In this document: positions 37,728-46,356 of the stretch, piece by piece
Numbering within the stretch: the stretch's first letter is position 1
Layout of the letters: each line of letters begins with the position of its first letter
Assembly (NCBI RefSeq): GCF_009848505.1
Contig: NZ_WWDL01000006.1
Location: forward strand, 91,920 to 155,919
Origin: Muricoccus harenae
Lineage (GTDB): Bacteria; Pseudomonadota; Alphaproteobacteria; Acetobacterales; Acetobacteraceae
Length of the DNA stretch: 64,000 bases
Direction of reading: 5' to 3'
The notes under the pieces: model-generated
Database searches by the model: none
Told to the model about the DNA's origin: nothing
Seen by the model: the letters and a program-made list of their open reading frames with translations, nothing else
Translations under genes and position numbers: made by a program

Positions 37728-38516
37728 TCCCTCGGCGTCGCGCGGCAGCGGGATCGGATCGGTCAGTTCCAGCTGGAAGCGGCCATTCGGCAGACGGATG
37801 GCCCGCGCGCCGCGCACCGGGCAGTCGAAGCGGCGCGCCAGATTGGCCAGCAGCGGGTTGGCCTGGGCGGGCCGCCCGAGGAAGTCGATGCGCGGGCCGC
37901 GGCCGAAGCGCTGATCCACCACCATTCCCACCACCGCGCCTCGCTGCAGTGCCTTGGCCAGTTTGGTCGGCGCCATCAGCCCGGCCGGGATCAGCTCGCC
38001 CATCAGATCCCGGCGCAGCGCCAGGATGGCTTCCGCCACCGGGCGGCTGTTCGGGGTGCGGTAGAGCACCGCCGCATCCAGCCCGTGCTTGGCGGCGGCA
38101 ACGGCCGGCAGTTCCCAGTTCGCCAGATGCGCGGCGAAGACCAGCACGGGACCGCCGCTCTCGCGCAGTTCGGCGAAGCGGGCGAAGGTTGAGTCATCCA
38201 CCTGGATGTGCGCCTTGGGGTCGCGTGCCTCGGTCAGATCCCAGATCGTCTCGATATGCACGTATTCGCAGGCGACGCGGCCAAGATTGTCCCAGGCTTC
38301 GTCGGCGATCCTGCGATGCCAGGCCGCGTCCTTCTCCGGGAAGGCGGCGGCGATGTTGTCCATGGCGATGCGGTGCGCGGAGGTCAGCGGCCCCAGCCGC
38401 CGCGCCAGCGCGGCGCCCACCCGCGGCCCGAGATCCGGGCCGAGCGCGCGCGGCACGGCGAAGCCCAGCCGCGTGAGGGCGGACAGCGCGGCGTCCGCGG
38501 GCCCGCGTTTCGCCAT
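37623..38516 (-). CDS. lpxXL: Lipid A long-chain acyltransferase (LpxXL-like, LpxL/HtrB family)
   Basis: A 297-residue lysophospholipid-type acyltransferase. The catalytic motif is AAHLANWELPAVA (HxxNWE), with MVVDQRFGRGPRIDFLGRP further on. In rhizobia, LpxXL adds the 27-hydroxyoctacosanoyl chain to lipid A. It is last in the acpXL operon, 2 bp after the dehydrogenase gene, which is why I favour LpxXL over a lauroyltransferase. Its 3' end overlaps the opposing mmsB by 105 bp. Confidence 0.87.
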   Translation of the reverse strand: MAKRGPADAALSALTRLGFAVPRALGPDLGPRVGAALARRLGPLTSAHRIAMDNIAAAFPEKDAAWHRRIADEAWDNLGRVACEYVHIETIWDLTEARDPKAHIQVDDSTFARFAELRESGGPVLVFAAHLANWELPAVAAAKHGLDAAVLYRTPNSRPVAEAILALRRDLMGELIPAGLMAPTKLAKALQRGAVVGMVVDQRFGRGPRIDFLGRPAQANPLLANLARRFDCPVRGARAIRLPNGRFQLELTDPIPLPRDAEGLIDVAAATQAVNDVIAGWIREHPGQWLWMHRRWR

Positions 38517-38518
38517 GC

Positions 38519-39541
38519 TCAGATGGTGACCACGATCTTGCCGAAGACACGGCGGCTTTCCAGCCGGTCCAGCCCTTCAGCGAAATTCTCCAGCGGGATC
38601 ACGCGGTCCAGCACGGGCGACATGCCGCCCGCCATCTTCGCCAGCCCGTCCGCGACATTGCGCATGGAGGCGCCGAAGCTGCCGAAGATGCGGAGCTGGC
38701 GCTGGAAGATCATCATCAGGTTCGTCTCGGCCGAGACACCCGAGGTGCTGCCGCAGGTGACCAGCCGCCCGCCCATCTTCAGCGCGAGCAGCGAGCCCGA
38801 CCAGGTGCTGGCGCCGACATGCTCGAACACCACGTCCACGCCCGCCTTGTTCGTCAGGCGGCGGGCGATAGAGGCGAAGTTCTTCTCGTTGTAGTTCACG
38901 ACATGGTCGGCGCCGAGGGCCCTGGCCTTCTCGCATTTCTCGTCGTCGCCGGCGGTGGCGATCACGGTGCAGCCAAGCGCCTTGGCCTCCTTGATCGCGA
39001 CGGTGCCGATGCCCGAGCCCGCGGCATGGATCAGGATCGTCTCGCCGGGCTGCAGCTTCGCATTGTCGAACAGCATGTGCTCGACCGTGGAGAAGGTGAT
39101 GGCGGCGCAGGCGGCGTCATTCGTGCTCACGCCGTCCGGCACGCGCACCAGCAGGCGGGCCTGCTGGTTCACGAACTCCGCCGCGAAGCCGTCAAGATGG
39201 AAGCCCATCACGCCGGAGACGTTCTCGCAGAGATTGTCGCGGCCCTCGACGCAGGCGCGGCAATGGCCGCAGGTCTGGGCGCCGTAGGGGGCCACGCGGT
39301 CGCCGATCTTCCAGCCCTGCACGCCCTCGCCGAGCGCGACGACTTCGCCCACGGCTTCCGCGCCGACGCAGATGGGAAGCTTGCGCTGGGTGAAGGCCAT
39401 GCCGCGCCAGCCCCACACGTCGATGTGGTTCAGCGCGATGCCATGCATCCGCAGCCGCACCTCGCCCGGCCCGGGCGGCAGCGGCTCGGGAATGTCCTCG
39501 AGGCGCAGGTCACGATCGCCATGAAGGCGCAGCGCACGCAT
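38519..39541 (-). CDS. MDR zinc-type dehydrogenase of the VLCFA operon (FabXL/Adh2XL-like)
   Basis: A 340-residue medium-chain dehydrogenase/reductase with GAEAVGEVVALGEGV, the structural zinc Cys cluster CGHCRACVEGRDNLCEN, and the nucleotide-binding IHAAGSGIGTVAIKEAKALG. In the rhizobial acpXL locus, a gene of this type sits between fabF1XL and lpxXL and is thought to act in very-long-chain fatty acid elongation, perhaps as an enoyl reductase. Its ATG shares one base with the preceding KAS stop (TGATG). Confidence 0.85.
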   Translation of the reverse strand: MRALRLHGDRDLRLEDIPEPLPPGPGEVRLRMHGIALNHIDVWGWRGMAFTQRKLPICVGAEAVGEVVALGEGVQGWKIGDRVAPYGAQTCGHCRACVEGRDNLCENVSGVMGFHLDGFAAEFVNQQARLLVRVPDGVSTNDAACAAITFSTVEHMLFDNAKLQPGETILIHAAGSGIGTVAIKEAKALGCTVIATAGDDEKCEKARALGADHVVNYNEKNFASIARRLTNKAGVDVVFEHVGASTWSGSLLALKMGGRLVTCGSTSGVSAETNLMMIFQRQLRIFGSFGASMRNVADGLAKMAGGMSPVLDRVIPLENFAEGLDRLESRRVFGKIVVTI

Positions 39542-40800
39542 CAGGCGGGCTCTCCGGAAAGCACGAGGCAGACATTCTGCCCGCCGAAGCCGAAGGAGTT
39601 GGACAGGACATGCTTCACCGGAGCATCCCGCGCCACGTTGGGCACCACGTCCAGCGTGATGTTCGGATCCGGCTCGTCATGGTTGATGGTGGGCGGCAGG
39701 CGCTGGTCGCGGATGGTCAGCAGCGAGAAGGCTGCTTCCAGCGCGCCTGCGGCCGAGAGGGTGTGCCCGATCATGCTCTTGTTGGAGGAGATCGGCGGCG
39801 CGTTTTCGCCGAACACGGCGCGCATACCGAAATTCTCCATCTTGTCGTTCTCCGGCGTGCCCGTGCCATGGCCGTTCACGTAGGAGACCTGGTCCGGCTC
39901 GAGCCCGGCATCGTCCAGCGCGTTCTTCATCGCGCCGACGATGGCGCGGCCATCCGGATTGGAGCGTGTGCGGTGGAAGTTGTCCGCCCGCTCGCCACAG
40001 CCGGAGACGAGGCCGAGAATCTTCGCGCCGCGCGCCTTCGCCGCGTCGTAATCCTCCAGCACCAGCGCTGCCGCGCCTTCGCTCATCACGAAACCGCCGC
40101 GGTTCTTCTCGAAGGGGCGGGAAGCCTTTTCAGGCTCCTCGTTCCGTGTGGACAGGGCGGAGAGCAGCGAGAAGCGGATGAGCGCTTCCGCATGAACGGA
40201 GGCATCCGCGCCCACCGCGATGCAGGCGTCGCACTCGCCGCGCTGAATCGCCTCGACGCCAAGCTGGATGGCGGAGCCGCCGGTGGCGCAGGCGGTGGTG
40301 AGGGAGATCGGCGCGCCGCGCGTGCCGAAGCGCGCCGCCAGGCGCTCGCCGACGCCGCCGAAGAGGAAGGTCTCATAGATGTCGTGCCGCCCCGCGCTCG
40401 CTCCGGTCATGGCGGCATAGGAGGGGGAGCCGGCCTGACGAGCCAGGTCGAAGCGGTTCGGCCACTCCACCTCCACGGGCGGCATGCCGAGGAAAAGCGG
40501 GCCCGGGAAGCTTCCCTTGGCGCCGATGGCGGCCGCCGTCACCGCCTCCTCGATCGCGAAGCCCGCCATGCGTTCCACCCGCATCGGGCTCGTGAAGGTC
40601 TCGCCACCCGTCTCCTCCGGCAGGTCCACGCAGCCGGCGATGGTGGTCTTCAGGTGGTCGGTCGGAAAGCGCGTGATGCGCCGGATGCCGGACTGCCCGG
40701 CCAGCAGGCGGGACCAGTTGTCCTGCAGGCCGAAGCCGAGGGAGGTGACGGCGCCGATGCCCGTCACCGCCACGAGGGGACGCCCGAGATGATCGCGCAT
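39541..40800 (-). CDS. fabF1XL: Beta-ketoacyl-ACP synthase (FabF1XL-like)
   Basis: A 419-residue KAS II-type condensing enzyme with an intact active site: Cys171 in LTTACATGGSA, His311 in NGHGTGTPEND, Lys341 and His346 in NKSMIGHTLSAAGALE. It would extend acyl chains carried on the special acyl carrier protein of this locus. The gene overlaps the upstream Cys-less synthase by one base (TGATG), so the two are likely produced together, like a ketosynthase/chain-length-factor pair. Confidence 0.93.
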   Translation of the reverse strand: MRDHLGRPLVAVTGIGAVTSLGFGLQDNWSRLLAGQSGIRRITRFPTDHLKTTIAGCVDLPEETGGETFTSPMRVERMAGFAIEEAVTAAAIGAKGSFPGPLFLGMPPVEVEWPNRFDLARQAGSPSYAAMTGASAGRHDIYETFLFGGVGERLAARFGTRGAPISLTTACATGGSAIQLGVEAIQRGECDACIAVGADASVHAEALIRFSLLSALSTRNEEPEKASRPFEKNRGGFVMSEGAAALVLEDYDAAKARGAKILGLVSGCGERADNFHRTRSNPDGRAIVGAMKNALDDAGLEPDQVSYVNGHGTGTPENDKMENFGMRAVFGENAPPISSNKSMIGHTLSAAGALEAAFSLLTIRDQRLPPTINHDEPDPNITLDVVPNVARDAPVKHVLSNSFGFGGQNVCLVLSGEPA

Positions 40801-41978
40801 CAGTTCTTCTCCGCGCGGGAGAGGGTGGCGAGCGCCTCGCCGCGCCACTGCCCAAAGCCCGTGACGAGGATGCGGGACGGCGCCGCGGCTTCCCCGGCAT
40901 CGGCGGGATCCATGGCCGCGTAGAAGCCGCCGCGCGAAAGAGCCAGAGCGGCCAGAGCCACATGGGCCGGGAAGGCGCCTTCCACCCCATGGCCGATCAG
41001 ATTGGCCGGGCGCCGCACAGGGGCGTCCAGCCCGCGCAGGAAGTTTTCTTCCTCCGCCCAGGCCTCCGGCGCGCCGGAAGCGCCAGAGATCACGGCATCC
41101 ACGCCCGTGGGCGCCACGCGGGGCAACAGGGCACGGGCGGCTTCCGCCGCATCCCCCGGGGCGGTGCGGCGGGAGGCATCGCTCGCCACGGCATCGAGCC
41201 GTGCCAGGACCCGCGCGCCACGGGCCCTCGCATGCTCCGCCGTCTCCAGCACGAGGAAGCCGGCCATGCCGCCGAGGATCATCCCCCCCTGGCCAGCAAC
41301 GGGGCGTTCGGAGAGGGGCTTGTGCGGCCCTTGCCACATGCCGTCCTGCCCACGGTAGAGCAGCAGCATGTCCCAGCGCTGCGCCGTGAAGGCGCCGCCG
41401 ACCAGGGCGATCTCGCCGCGGCCTTCGGAAAGCCGCGCATGGGCGATGCGCAGCGCGTCCGCCGCCGCGCTCTCCTCGCCCATGAAGGTGCGGGAGGAAC
41501 CGGTCACGCCATGGACGATGGAGATGTTGCCGGCGAGCAGGTTGGAAAGCTGCGCGAGGAAAAGGGTGGGGCGCAGCCCGGTCGCCAGCAACTCGTTCAG
41601 CCGCGAGCCCGTGTCGTTGCTGTTCGCCAGCTCGGCGTTCACCTGCTCATCCAGCGGCACGTCGCGCTCGCCGCCGCCGGCGGCGACGATCAGGTGCATG
41701 TCGTCCACCAAGTCGCGTGCCCCGGCATCGTCGATCGCCAGGCCCGCTGCGTAGGTGCCCAGGCGCTGCCAGGGCTCCATCTGCCGCTGGTCGCCCTTCT
41801 TCGGGATCTGTGTGTCGAGGCTCAGGGCGGGGAGGGGATGCACGGTCCAGGGCGCGTAGCTCGCCTCGTCCACCACGGGCTTCGCGCCGACCGAGAGCGT
41901 CTCCCAATGCGCATCCGGTCCCTCGCCAAGGGCGGAGACCAGCCCGATCCCACTGATGACCACATCACGCCGGATCAT
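40800..41978 (-). CDS. fabF2XL: Beta-ketoacyl synthase homologue lacking the active-site Cys (FabF2XL-like)
   Basis: 392 residues with the thiolase fold (VVISGIGLVSALGEGPDAHW, LVGGAFTAQRWDML, ILGGMAGFLVLETAEHARAR). The nucleophile position reads GVTGSSRTFMGEE (Ser161/162 instead of Cys), and the HGTGTP His motif is replaced by ISGASGAPEAW. The late NLIGHGVEGAF motif is kept. This resembles a chain-length factor (KS-beta). It overlaps the upstream dehydratase by 4 nt (ATGA). Confidence 0.9.
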   Translation of the reverse strand: MIRRDVVISGIGLVSALGEGPDAHWETLSVGAKPVVDEASYAPWTVHPLPALSLDTQIPKKGDQRQMEPWQRLGTYAAGLAIDDAGARDLVDDMHLIVAAGGGERDVPLDEQVNAELANSNDTGSRLNELLATGLRPTLFLAQLSNLLAGNISIVHGVTGSSRTFMGEESAAADALRIAHARLSEGRGEIALVGGAFTAQRWDMLLLYRGQDGMWQGPHKPLSERPVAGQGGMILGGMAGFLVLETAEHARARGARVLARLDAVASDASRRTAPGDAAEAARALLPRVAPTGVDAVISGASGAPEAWAEEENFLRGLDAPVRRPANLIGHGVEGAFPAHVALAALALSRGGFYAAMDPADAGEAAAPSRILVTGFGQWRGEALATLSRAEKN

Positions 41979-42433
41979 GCCGCATGCCCCGGAAGGCCGA
42001 TCCGCACGGCATTGGCGCGCATGGCGGCCTCCAGATCCGGATGGGGGAAGGGCATGGAGCGCAGCAGGATCTCGGCATCCGCAATCCGCTTGCCCCCGCT
42101 CGTCACCCGCGCCTCGGTCACGGTGTAGCCAGAGCCGTCATGCGTAACCTTGGAGGTGACGTCGAGCGGTGCGTTCGGTCCGACAAAGTTCCGGAACTTC
42201 GCTTCCTTCACGGACATCAGGAAGGGCATCTGCGCGAAGCCGTTGCGCCCGAGGATGAGCCAGCCGCTCGCCTGCGCCATGGTTTCCACCAGCAGCACGC
42301 CTGGGACCAGCGGGTGACCGGGGAAATGCCCCTCGAAAACCGGCGATGCCTCGGGCACGCGGCTCTCCACCTGGATGGTGTCACCCTCGAGCGACACGAT
42401 CCGATCGATCATCTGGAAATATTCGAGGCGCAT
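41975..42433 (-). CDS. fabZXL: 3-hydroxyacyl-ACP dehydratase (FabZ-like, FabZXL)
   Basis: A 152-residue hotdog dehydratase. The signature FEGHFPGHPLVPGVLLVETMAQ carries the catalytic His (His36) and Glu50. Such enzymes remove water from 3-hydroxyacyl-ACP. Second in the acpXL operon: it begins 13 bp after acpXL and overlaps the next gene by 4 nt. It is dedicated by context to the very-long-chain pathway rather than to general synthesis (inference). Confidence 0.92.
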   Translation of the reverse strand: MRLEYFQMIDRIVSLEGDTIQVESRVPEASPVFEGHFPGHPLVPGVLLVETMAQASGWLILGRNGFAQMPFLMSVKEAKFRNFVGPNAPLDVTSKVTHDGSGYTVTEARVTSGGKRIADAEILLRSMPFPHPDLEAAMRANAVRIGLPGHAA

Positions 42434-42446
42434 CGGCGGCGCCGCC

Positions 42447-42740
42447 TCAACCCTGCTTGACGGCGACCAGCTCGTCGATGCGGGCCGCGAGGTTCTTCAT
42501 GACGAAGTAGTGCTCGGCCGGCTTCTCGCCCGCATTCACTTCCTGCGTCCACTTCTCCACCGGGACCTTGATCCCGAAGGCCTTGTCGATCGCGAAGACA
42601 ATGTCGAGGAAGTCCAGGCTGTCGATCCCCAGGTCCTCAGTCACATGGCTGTCCGGCGTGATGCTGTCGCGCGCGACCTCGCTGTTCTCGGCGATGATGT
42701 CGGCCACCTTGTCGAAGGTGGCGGTGGTCTCGGCAGCCAT
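42447..42740 (-). CDS. acpXL: Specialised acyl carrier protein AcpXL
   Basis: 97 residues with the phosphopantetheine site at Ser41 in [15 protein letters not shown]. It is longer than AcpP (about 78) and has the basic/neutral C-terminal extension seen in AcpXL ([23 protein letters not shown]). It carries the growing C28 chain for lipid A. It heads a six-gene minus-strand operon with the same order as in Rhizobium. The promoter should lie within the ~360 bp upstream. Confidence 0.93.
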   Translation of the reverse strand: MAAETTATFDKVADIIAENSEVARDSITPDSHVTEDLGIDSLDFLDIVFAIDKAFGIKVPVEKWTQEVNAGEKPAEHYFVMKNLAARIDELVAVKQG

Positions 42741-43098
42741 GGGGCGGCTCCTGGTCAGGCACGCCGGGCGCGGCCTTGAAGGGCCGGGCAGGGGCGGGGG
42801 TCTTGATGATCGGCGCGGGTGATGGACCGGAATGGGGTGCGAAGTCCAGGGGCGGCGGCGCCCCGCCCGGCGGCCGCCTCCCGATATCGTGAGGATTCAA
42901 GACTTTGTCGGGGAGGCCGAATGGCGGTGTCGTTCCACCTTCGGGCCGATGCGCCTCGTCCTGCGGCATTTCGGCGGGCCGAGCCTTCGCAGGACCGGGA
43001 AGACCTCGGTGGCGTGGCCCGGCAACATGTTCCACCAGGCGCGGCACCTGACCAGGGCCGGGCGCCGCGCGAGAGGAGGCGGCGCTGTCGCTCGGGCG
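42741..43098. other. Gene-free stretch upstream of acpXL
   Basis: About 358 bp between the acpXL start and the end of the first PAS kinase gene (both minus strand). Several frames are open because of the high GC, but none gives a recognisable protein. It must contain the acpXL operon promoter and the end of the kinase transcript. A small plus-strand frame starting ATG 42,921 with GGGGAGG upstream was considered and not supported. Confidence 0.45.
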
Positions 43099-45897
43099 TC
43101 AGCGCGCCTCCAGCATCCCCCGGACCCGCTGCGCCAGCGTGTCGATCGCGAAGGGCTTGGTGACCAGCTCCATTCCCGGATCGAGGAAGCCGCCGTTGAT
43201 CGCCGCATTCTCGGCATAGCCCGTCATGAACAGCACCTTCAGGGCCGGGCGGTGCTGGCGGGCCGCATCCGCCAGCTGCCTTCCGTTCAGCCCGGGCAGG
43301 CCGACATCGGTCACCAGCAGGTCGATCCGCTCGCGCGATTCCAGGATGCGGAGGCCGGCGGGGCCATCCGCCGCCTCGATCGCGCGGTAGCCGAGCTCGG
43401 AGAGCACCTCCACCACGAGATTCCGCACGGCGGTCTCGTCCTCGACCACCAGCACGACCTCACCTCGTTCCGAGGGGCGGGGCGCCTCGGTGGTGGGAAG
43501 CGCATCCTCGGCATCCGAACCCTCGCCATAGTAGCGGGGGAGGTAGAGCTTCACCGTCGTGCCCTGACCGAGGTCGGAATAGATCTTCGCATAGCCCTCC
43601 GATTGGCGGGCGAAGCCATAGACCATCGACAGGCCGAGTCCCGTGCCCTGGCCGATCGGGTTGGTGGTGAAGAAGGGCTCGAAAGCCTTCTCGATCGTGT
43701 CGCGGCTCATGCCCACCCCGGTGTCGGAGACACAGATGCACACATACTGGCCGGGCCGCAGGTCCCGGGCGCGGGCGACATAGGCGTTGTCCAGATGGGC
43801 GTTGCAGGTCTCGATGGTGAGCTTGCCGCCGCCCGGCATGGCATCCCGCGCATTGATCGAGAGGTTGAGCAGCGCGCTTTCCAGCTGGTGCGAATCGCAC
43901 AGCGTCAGCCACAGCCCGCCGGCGGTCACGATTTCCAGCTGGATGCTCTCGCCGATGGTCCGCCGCAGCAACTCCTCCATCGAGGCCACCAGCCGGTTGC
44001 TGTTCACCGGCTTCGGATCCAGCGGCTGGCGGCGCGAAAAGGCGAGGAGGCGGTGGGTGAGGGCGGCCGCGCGATTGGCCGAGGTGATGGCCGAGGAGAC
44101 GAAGCGCTCGATGTCCCCTGTACGCCCCGCTGCGATCCGCCGCTGCATCAGGTCCAGGCTGCCGATCACGCCGGTCAGCAGGTTGTTGAAGTCATGCGCG
44201 ATGCCACCCGTCAGCTGGCCGACGGCCTCCATCTTCTGCGATTGGCGCAGCGCCTCTTCCGTCGCCCGCAGCGCCTCGGCCGCCTCCTTCTCCGCCTGGA
44301 TATCGCGGCCGACGGCATGGATGAAGCGTTCGTCCGGCACCGCCGTCCAGGACAGCCAGCGATAGGTCCCGTCCTTGTGCCGGTAGCGATTTTCGAAGCG
44401 CAGCGTGGTGATGCCCTGGGCGAGCTTGCCGACCTCGGCGAGCGTGGCCTCGATATCCTCGGGATGGACCAGCTCCAGGAGGCTCGCGCCGATCAGCTCT
44501 TCCCGTCCCCAGCCGTGCGTCGTCGTCCATGCCGGGTTGACCGCATCGATCCGCCCCTCGAAGTCGGCCACGAGCATGATGTCGGTGGAAAGCCGCCACA
44601 TGCGGTCGCGGTCGCGCGTGCGCTGCTGGATCAGCACCTCCAGCTCCTCGCGCGAACGGGCGAGGGTCTCGCGCGCCTCGACGATCTCCTGGATGTCGGT
44701 GCAGACGCCGATCCAGCGCTGGATGACGCCCTCCTCCCGGTTCGGCAGGGCCCTGGCAAGCCACCATCGATAGCTGCCATCAGCGGCCCGCAGCCGGAGT
44801 TCCGTCTCATAGGGCGTGCCCGTCGTCGTCGACTGCGCCCAGCGCGCCCCGGCGGCATCCTGGTCCTCGGGATGCACGAAGGAAGTCCAGCCCGCGCCAT
44901 GGGTCTGGATCGGCATGGCGCCCGAATAGCTGTACCAGCGCGGGCTGGCATAGTTGAGTGTTCCATCCGGCGTCGCCGTCCAGAGGAAGCCAGGCACCGC
45001 TTCCGCCACCTCCCGGAAGCGCGCCTCGCTCTCGGCGAGGGCGCGCTCGGCCTCGCGCTGCGCCGTGCGGTCGCGCAGCACCTTGACGAAGCCCACCATG
45101 TCCCCGGCATCGTCCCGCAGCTGGGTCATCTCGCCCGTGGCCCAGAAGCGCTCGCCGCTCGCGCGGAGGTGCCAGCGCTCGTCCGGCGCATGGCCGTGCG
45201 CGAGGGTCTGGCGCATCTCCTCGGCGAGGCGCCCGGCCGCCAGGTCTTCCGGTGTGAAGATCCGGGCCGAGGTTTGGCCGAGCATCTCTTCCTCGGTCCA
45301 GCCGAAGGTCTGGCGCGCCCCCTCGTTCCAGCTTGTGATGCCGCCTTCCAGGTCGCTCACGATGATTGCGTAATCGGTGACGCTGTCGAAGACCTGATGG
45401 GCCCGCGCCTCGCTGTCGCGCAGGGCGCGGATGGCCAGGGCCTGCTGGGTCGTTTCCGTGCAGGGACAGAAGAAGCCCTCGATCACGCCGCCCTCGCCGC
45501 GGATGGGCGTGTAGGAGAAGGCGAAATGCGTCTCCTCCGGATAGCCCTTGCGCTCCATCATCAGGAGGATGTCGTCCATATGGACGGGCTTGCCGGAATA
45601 GGCCTGCTCGACGATCGGGATCAGATCCGCCGCGATCTCCGACCAGACCTCCAGGAAGGGCCGGCCGAGCGCCGCGGGATGCTTGCCGGCGAGGATCTCG
45701 GCATAGCCGCCGTTGTAGAGGAGCCTGCGCCCGGGACCCCAGACGACGAACATCGGCTGCTGGGCACCAAGCATCACGCTCACAAGCGTCTTCAGGGATT
45801 GCGGCCAGCGCTCCGCCGGCCCGAACGGGGTGGCGGCCCAGTCATGCGCGCGGATCAGGGCGCCCAACTGGCCACCATCAGCCATGAATGAAAGCAT
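43099..45897 (-). CDS. Multi-PAS hybrid histidine kinase/response regulator, copy 1
   Basis: About 932 residues, no membrane segment. An N-terminal PAS-like domain (PQSLKTLVSVMLGAQQPMFV) is followed by three further PAS domains (YAIIVSDLEGGITSWNEGAR; GFLWTATPDGTLNYASPRW; IMLVADFEGRIDAVNPAW). The kinase core has His in [11 protein letters not shown], an HATPase ([28 protein letters not shown]) and a receiver (VVLVVEDETAVRNLV, VTDVGLPGLNG, TKPFAI). ATG 45,897 aligns with the start of its paralogue at 46.4-49.1 kb; ATG 45,885 is also possible. The signal is unknown. Confidence 0.9.
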   Translation of the reverse strand: MLSFMADGGQLGALIRAHDWAATPFGPAERWPQSLKTLVSVMLGAQQPMFVVWGPGRRLLYNGGYAEILAGKHPAALGRPFLEVWSEIAADLIPIVEQAYSGKPVHMDDILLMMERKGYPEETHFAFSYTPIRGEGGVIEGFFCPCTETTQQALAIRALRDSEARAHQVFDSVTDYAIIVSDLEGGITSWNEGARQTFGWTEEEMLGQTSARIFTPEDLAAGRLAEEMRQTLAHGHAPDERWHLRASGERFWATGEMTQLRDDAGDMVGFVKVLRDRTAQREAERALAESEARFREVAEAVPGFLWTATPDGTLNYASPRWYSYSGAMPIQTHGAGWTSFVHPEDQDAAGARWAQSTTTGTPYETELRLRAADGSYRWWLARALPNREEGVIQRWIGVCTDIQEIVEARETLARSREELEVLIQQRTRDRDRMWRLSTDIMLVADFEGRIDAVNPAWTTTHGWGREELIGASLLELVHPEDIEATLAEVGKLAQGITTLRFENRYRHKDGTYRWLSWTAVPDERFIHAVGRDIQAEKEAAEALRATEEALRQSQKMEAVGQLTGGIAHDFNNLLTGVIGSLDLMQRRIAAGRTGDIERFVSSAITSANRAAALTHRLLAFSRRQPLDPKPVNSNRLVASMEELLRRTIGESIQLEIVTAGGLWLTLCDSHQLESALLNLSINARDAMPGGGKLTIETCNAHLDNAYVARARDLRPGQYVCICVSDTGVGMSRDTIEKAFEPFFTTNPIGQGTGLGLSMVYGFARQSEGYAKIYSDLGQGTTVKLYLPRYYGEGSDAEDALPTTEAPRPSERGEVVLVVEDETAVRNLVVEVLSELGYRAIEAADGPAGLRILESRERIDLLVTDVGLPGLNGRQLADAARQHRPALKVLFMTGYAENAAINGGFLDPGMELVTKPFAIDTLAQRVRGMLEAR

Positions 45898-46185
45898 GTT
45901 CAATCAGTTGTTAGGGATCGGGCACGGCCGGGCGGCATCCGCCGAAGCCCGCCTTGGCGGCGGGGAGAGGAAGTCTCCGGCAGAAGGCCTGCCGATCGTC
46001 GGGTCATCTGGACCTCTTCGCCAATCCGTCCAGCCCAGAAGCCGTCCGGCTCCCGCCGGTTTCAGGTCAGCGCGTTTTTGAGCCGGAAGTTTTTCGGGCT
46101 GAGCTCTCCTGGACGGATCTTTTCAGGCGGAGCTAAGCACGGCGGCGCGTCACGGCCATCGCGAGGCGACGGCCAATGCCTGGGC
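45898..46185. other. Gap between the first kinase gene and tRNA-Leu
   Basis: Nearly 290 bp. It probably contains the promoter of the first kinase gene. Short GC hairpins such as CCCGCC/GGCGGG near 45,945-45,965 occur, but I see no gene. Confidence 0.4.
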
Positions 46186-46271
46186 TGGTGCGGGTGGCCG
46201 GTTTCGAACCGGCACTCTGTTACCAGAAGCGGATTTTGAGTCCGCCGCGTCTACCGTTCCGCCACACCCGC
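46186..46271 (-). tRNA. tRNA-Leu(CAA)
   Basis: On the minus strand, an 86-nt gene with CCA encoded. The acceptor stem GCGGGTG pairs with CACCCGC, and the discriminator is A. The anticodon stem GCGGA/TCCGC holds the loop CTCAAAA, giving anticodon CAA. A long variable arm and T-arm GCCGG/CCGGC with TTCGAAA confirm a class II leucine tRNA. It sits between two paralogous kinase genes. Confidence 0.96.
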
Positions 46272-46356
46272 GCACCCGCTGGATGCCACGACGGACCCCA
46301 CTCCGTCCAGCAGGCCCGTCCAGCAACCTGGCCAGCAGGCCCTCCGGCGGAAGGCG

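Noticed and set aside
42921..43163. Plus-strand frame starting MAVSFHLRADAP with GGGGAGG before it
   Set aside because: Composition is Arg/Pro/Ala-rich and it runs into the antisense of the kinase gene; no recognisable domain.
42832..45891. 1,019-codon plus-strand frame across the first PAS kinase gene
   Set aside because: The minus strand encodes a full kinase with all catalytic boxes; the plus frame shows only antisense His/Arg/Gly-rich sequence.
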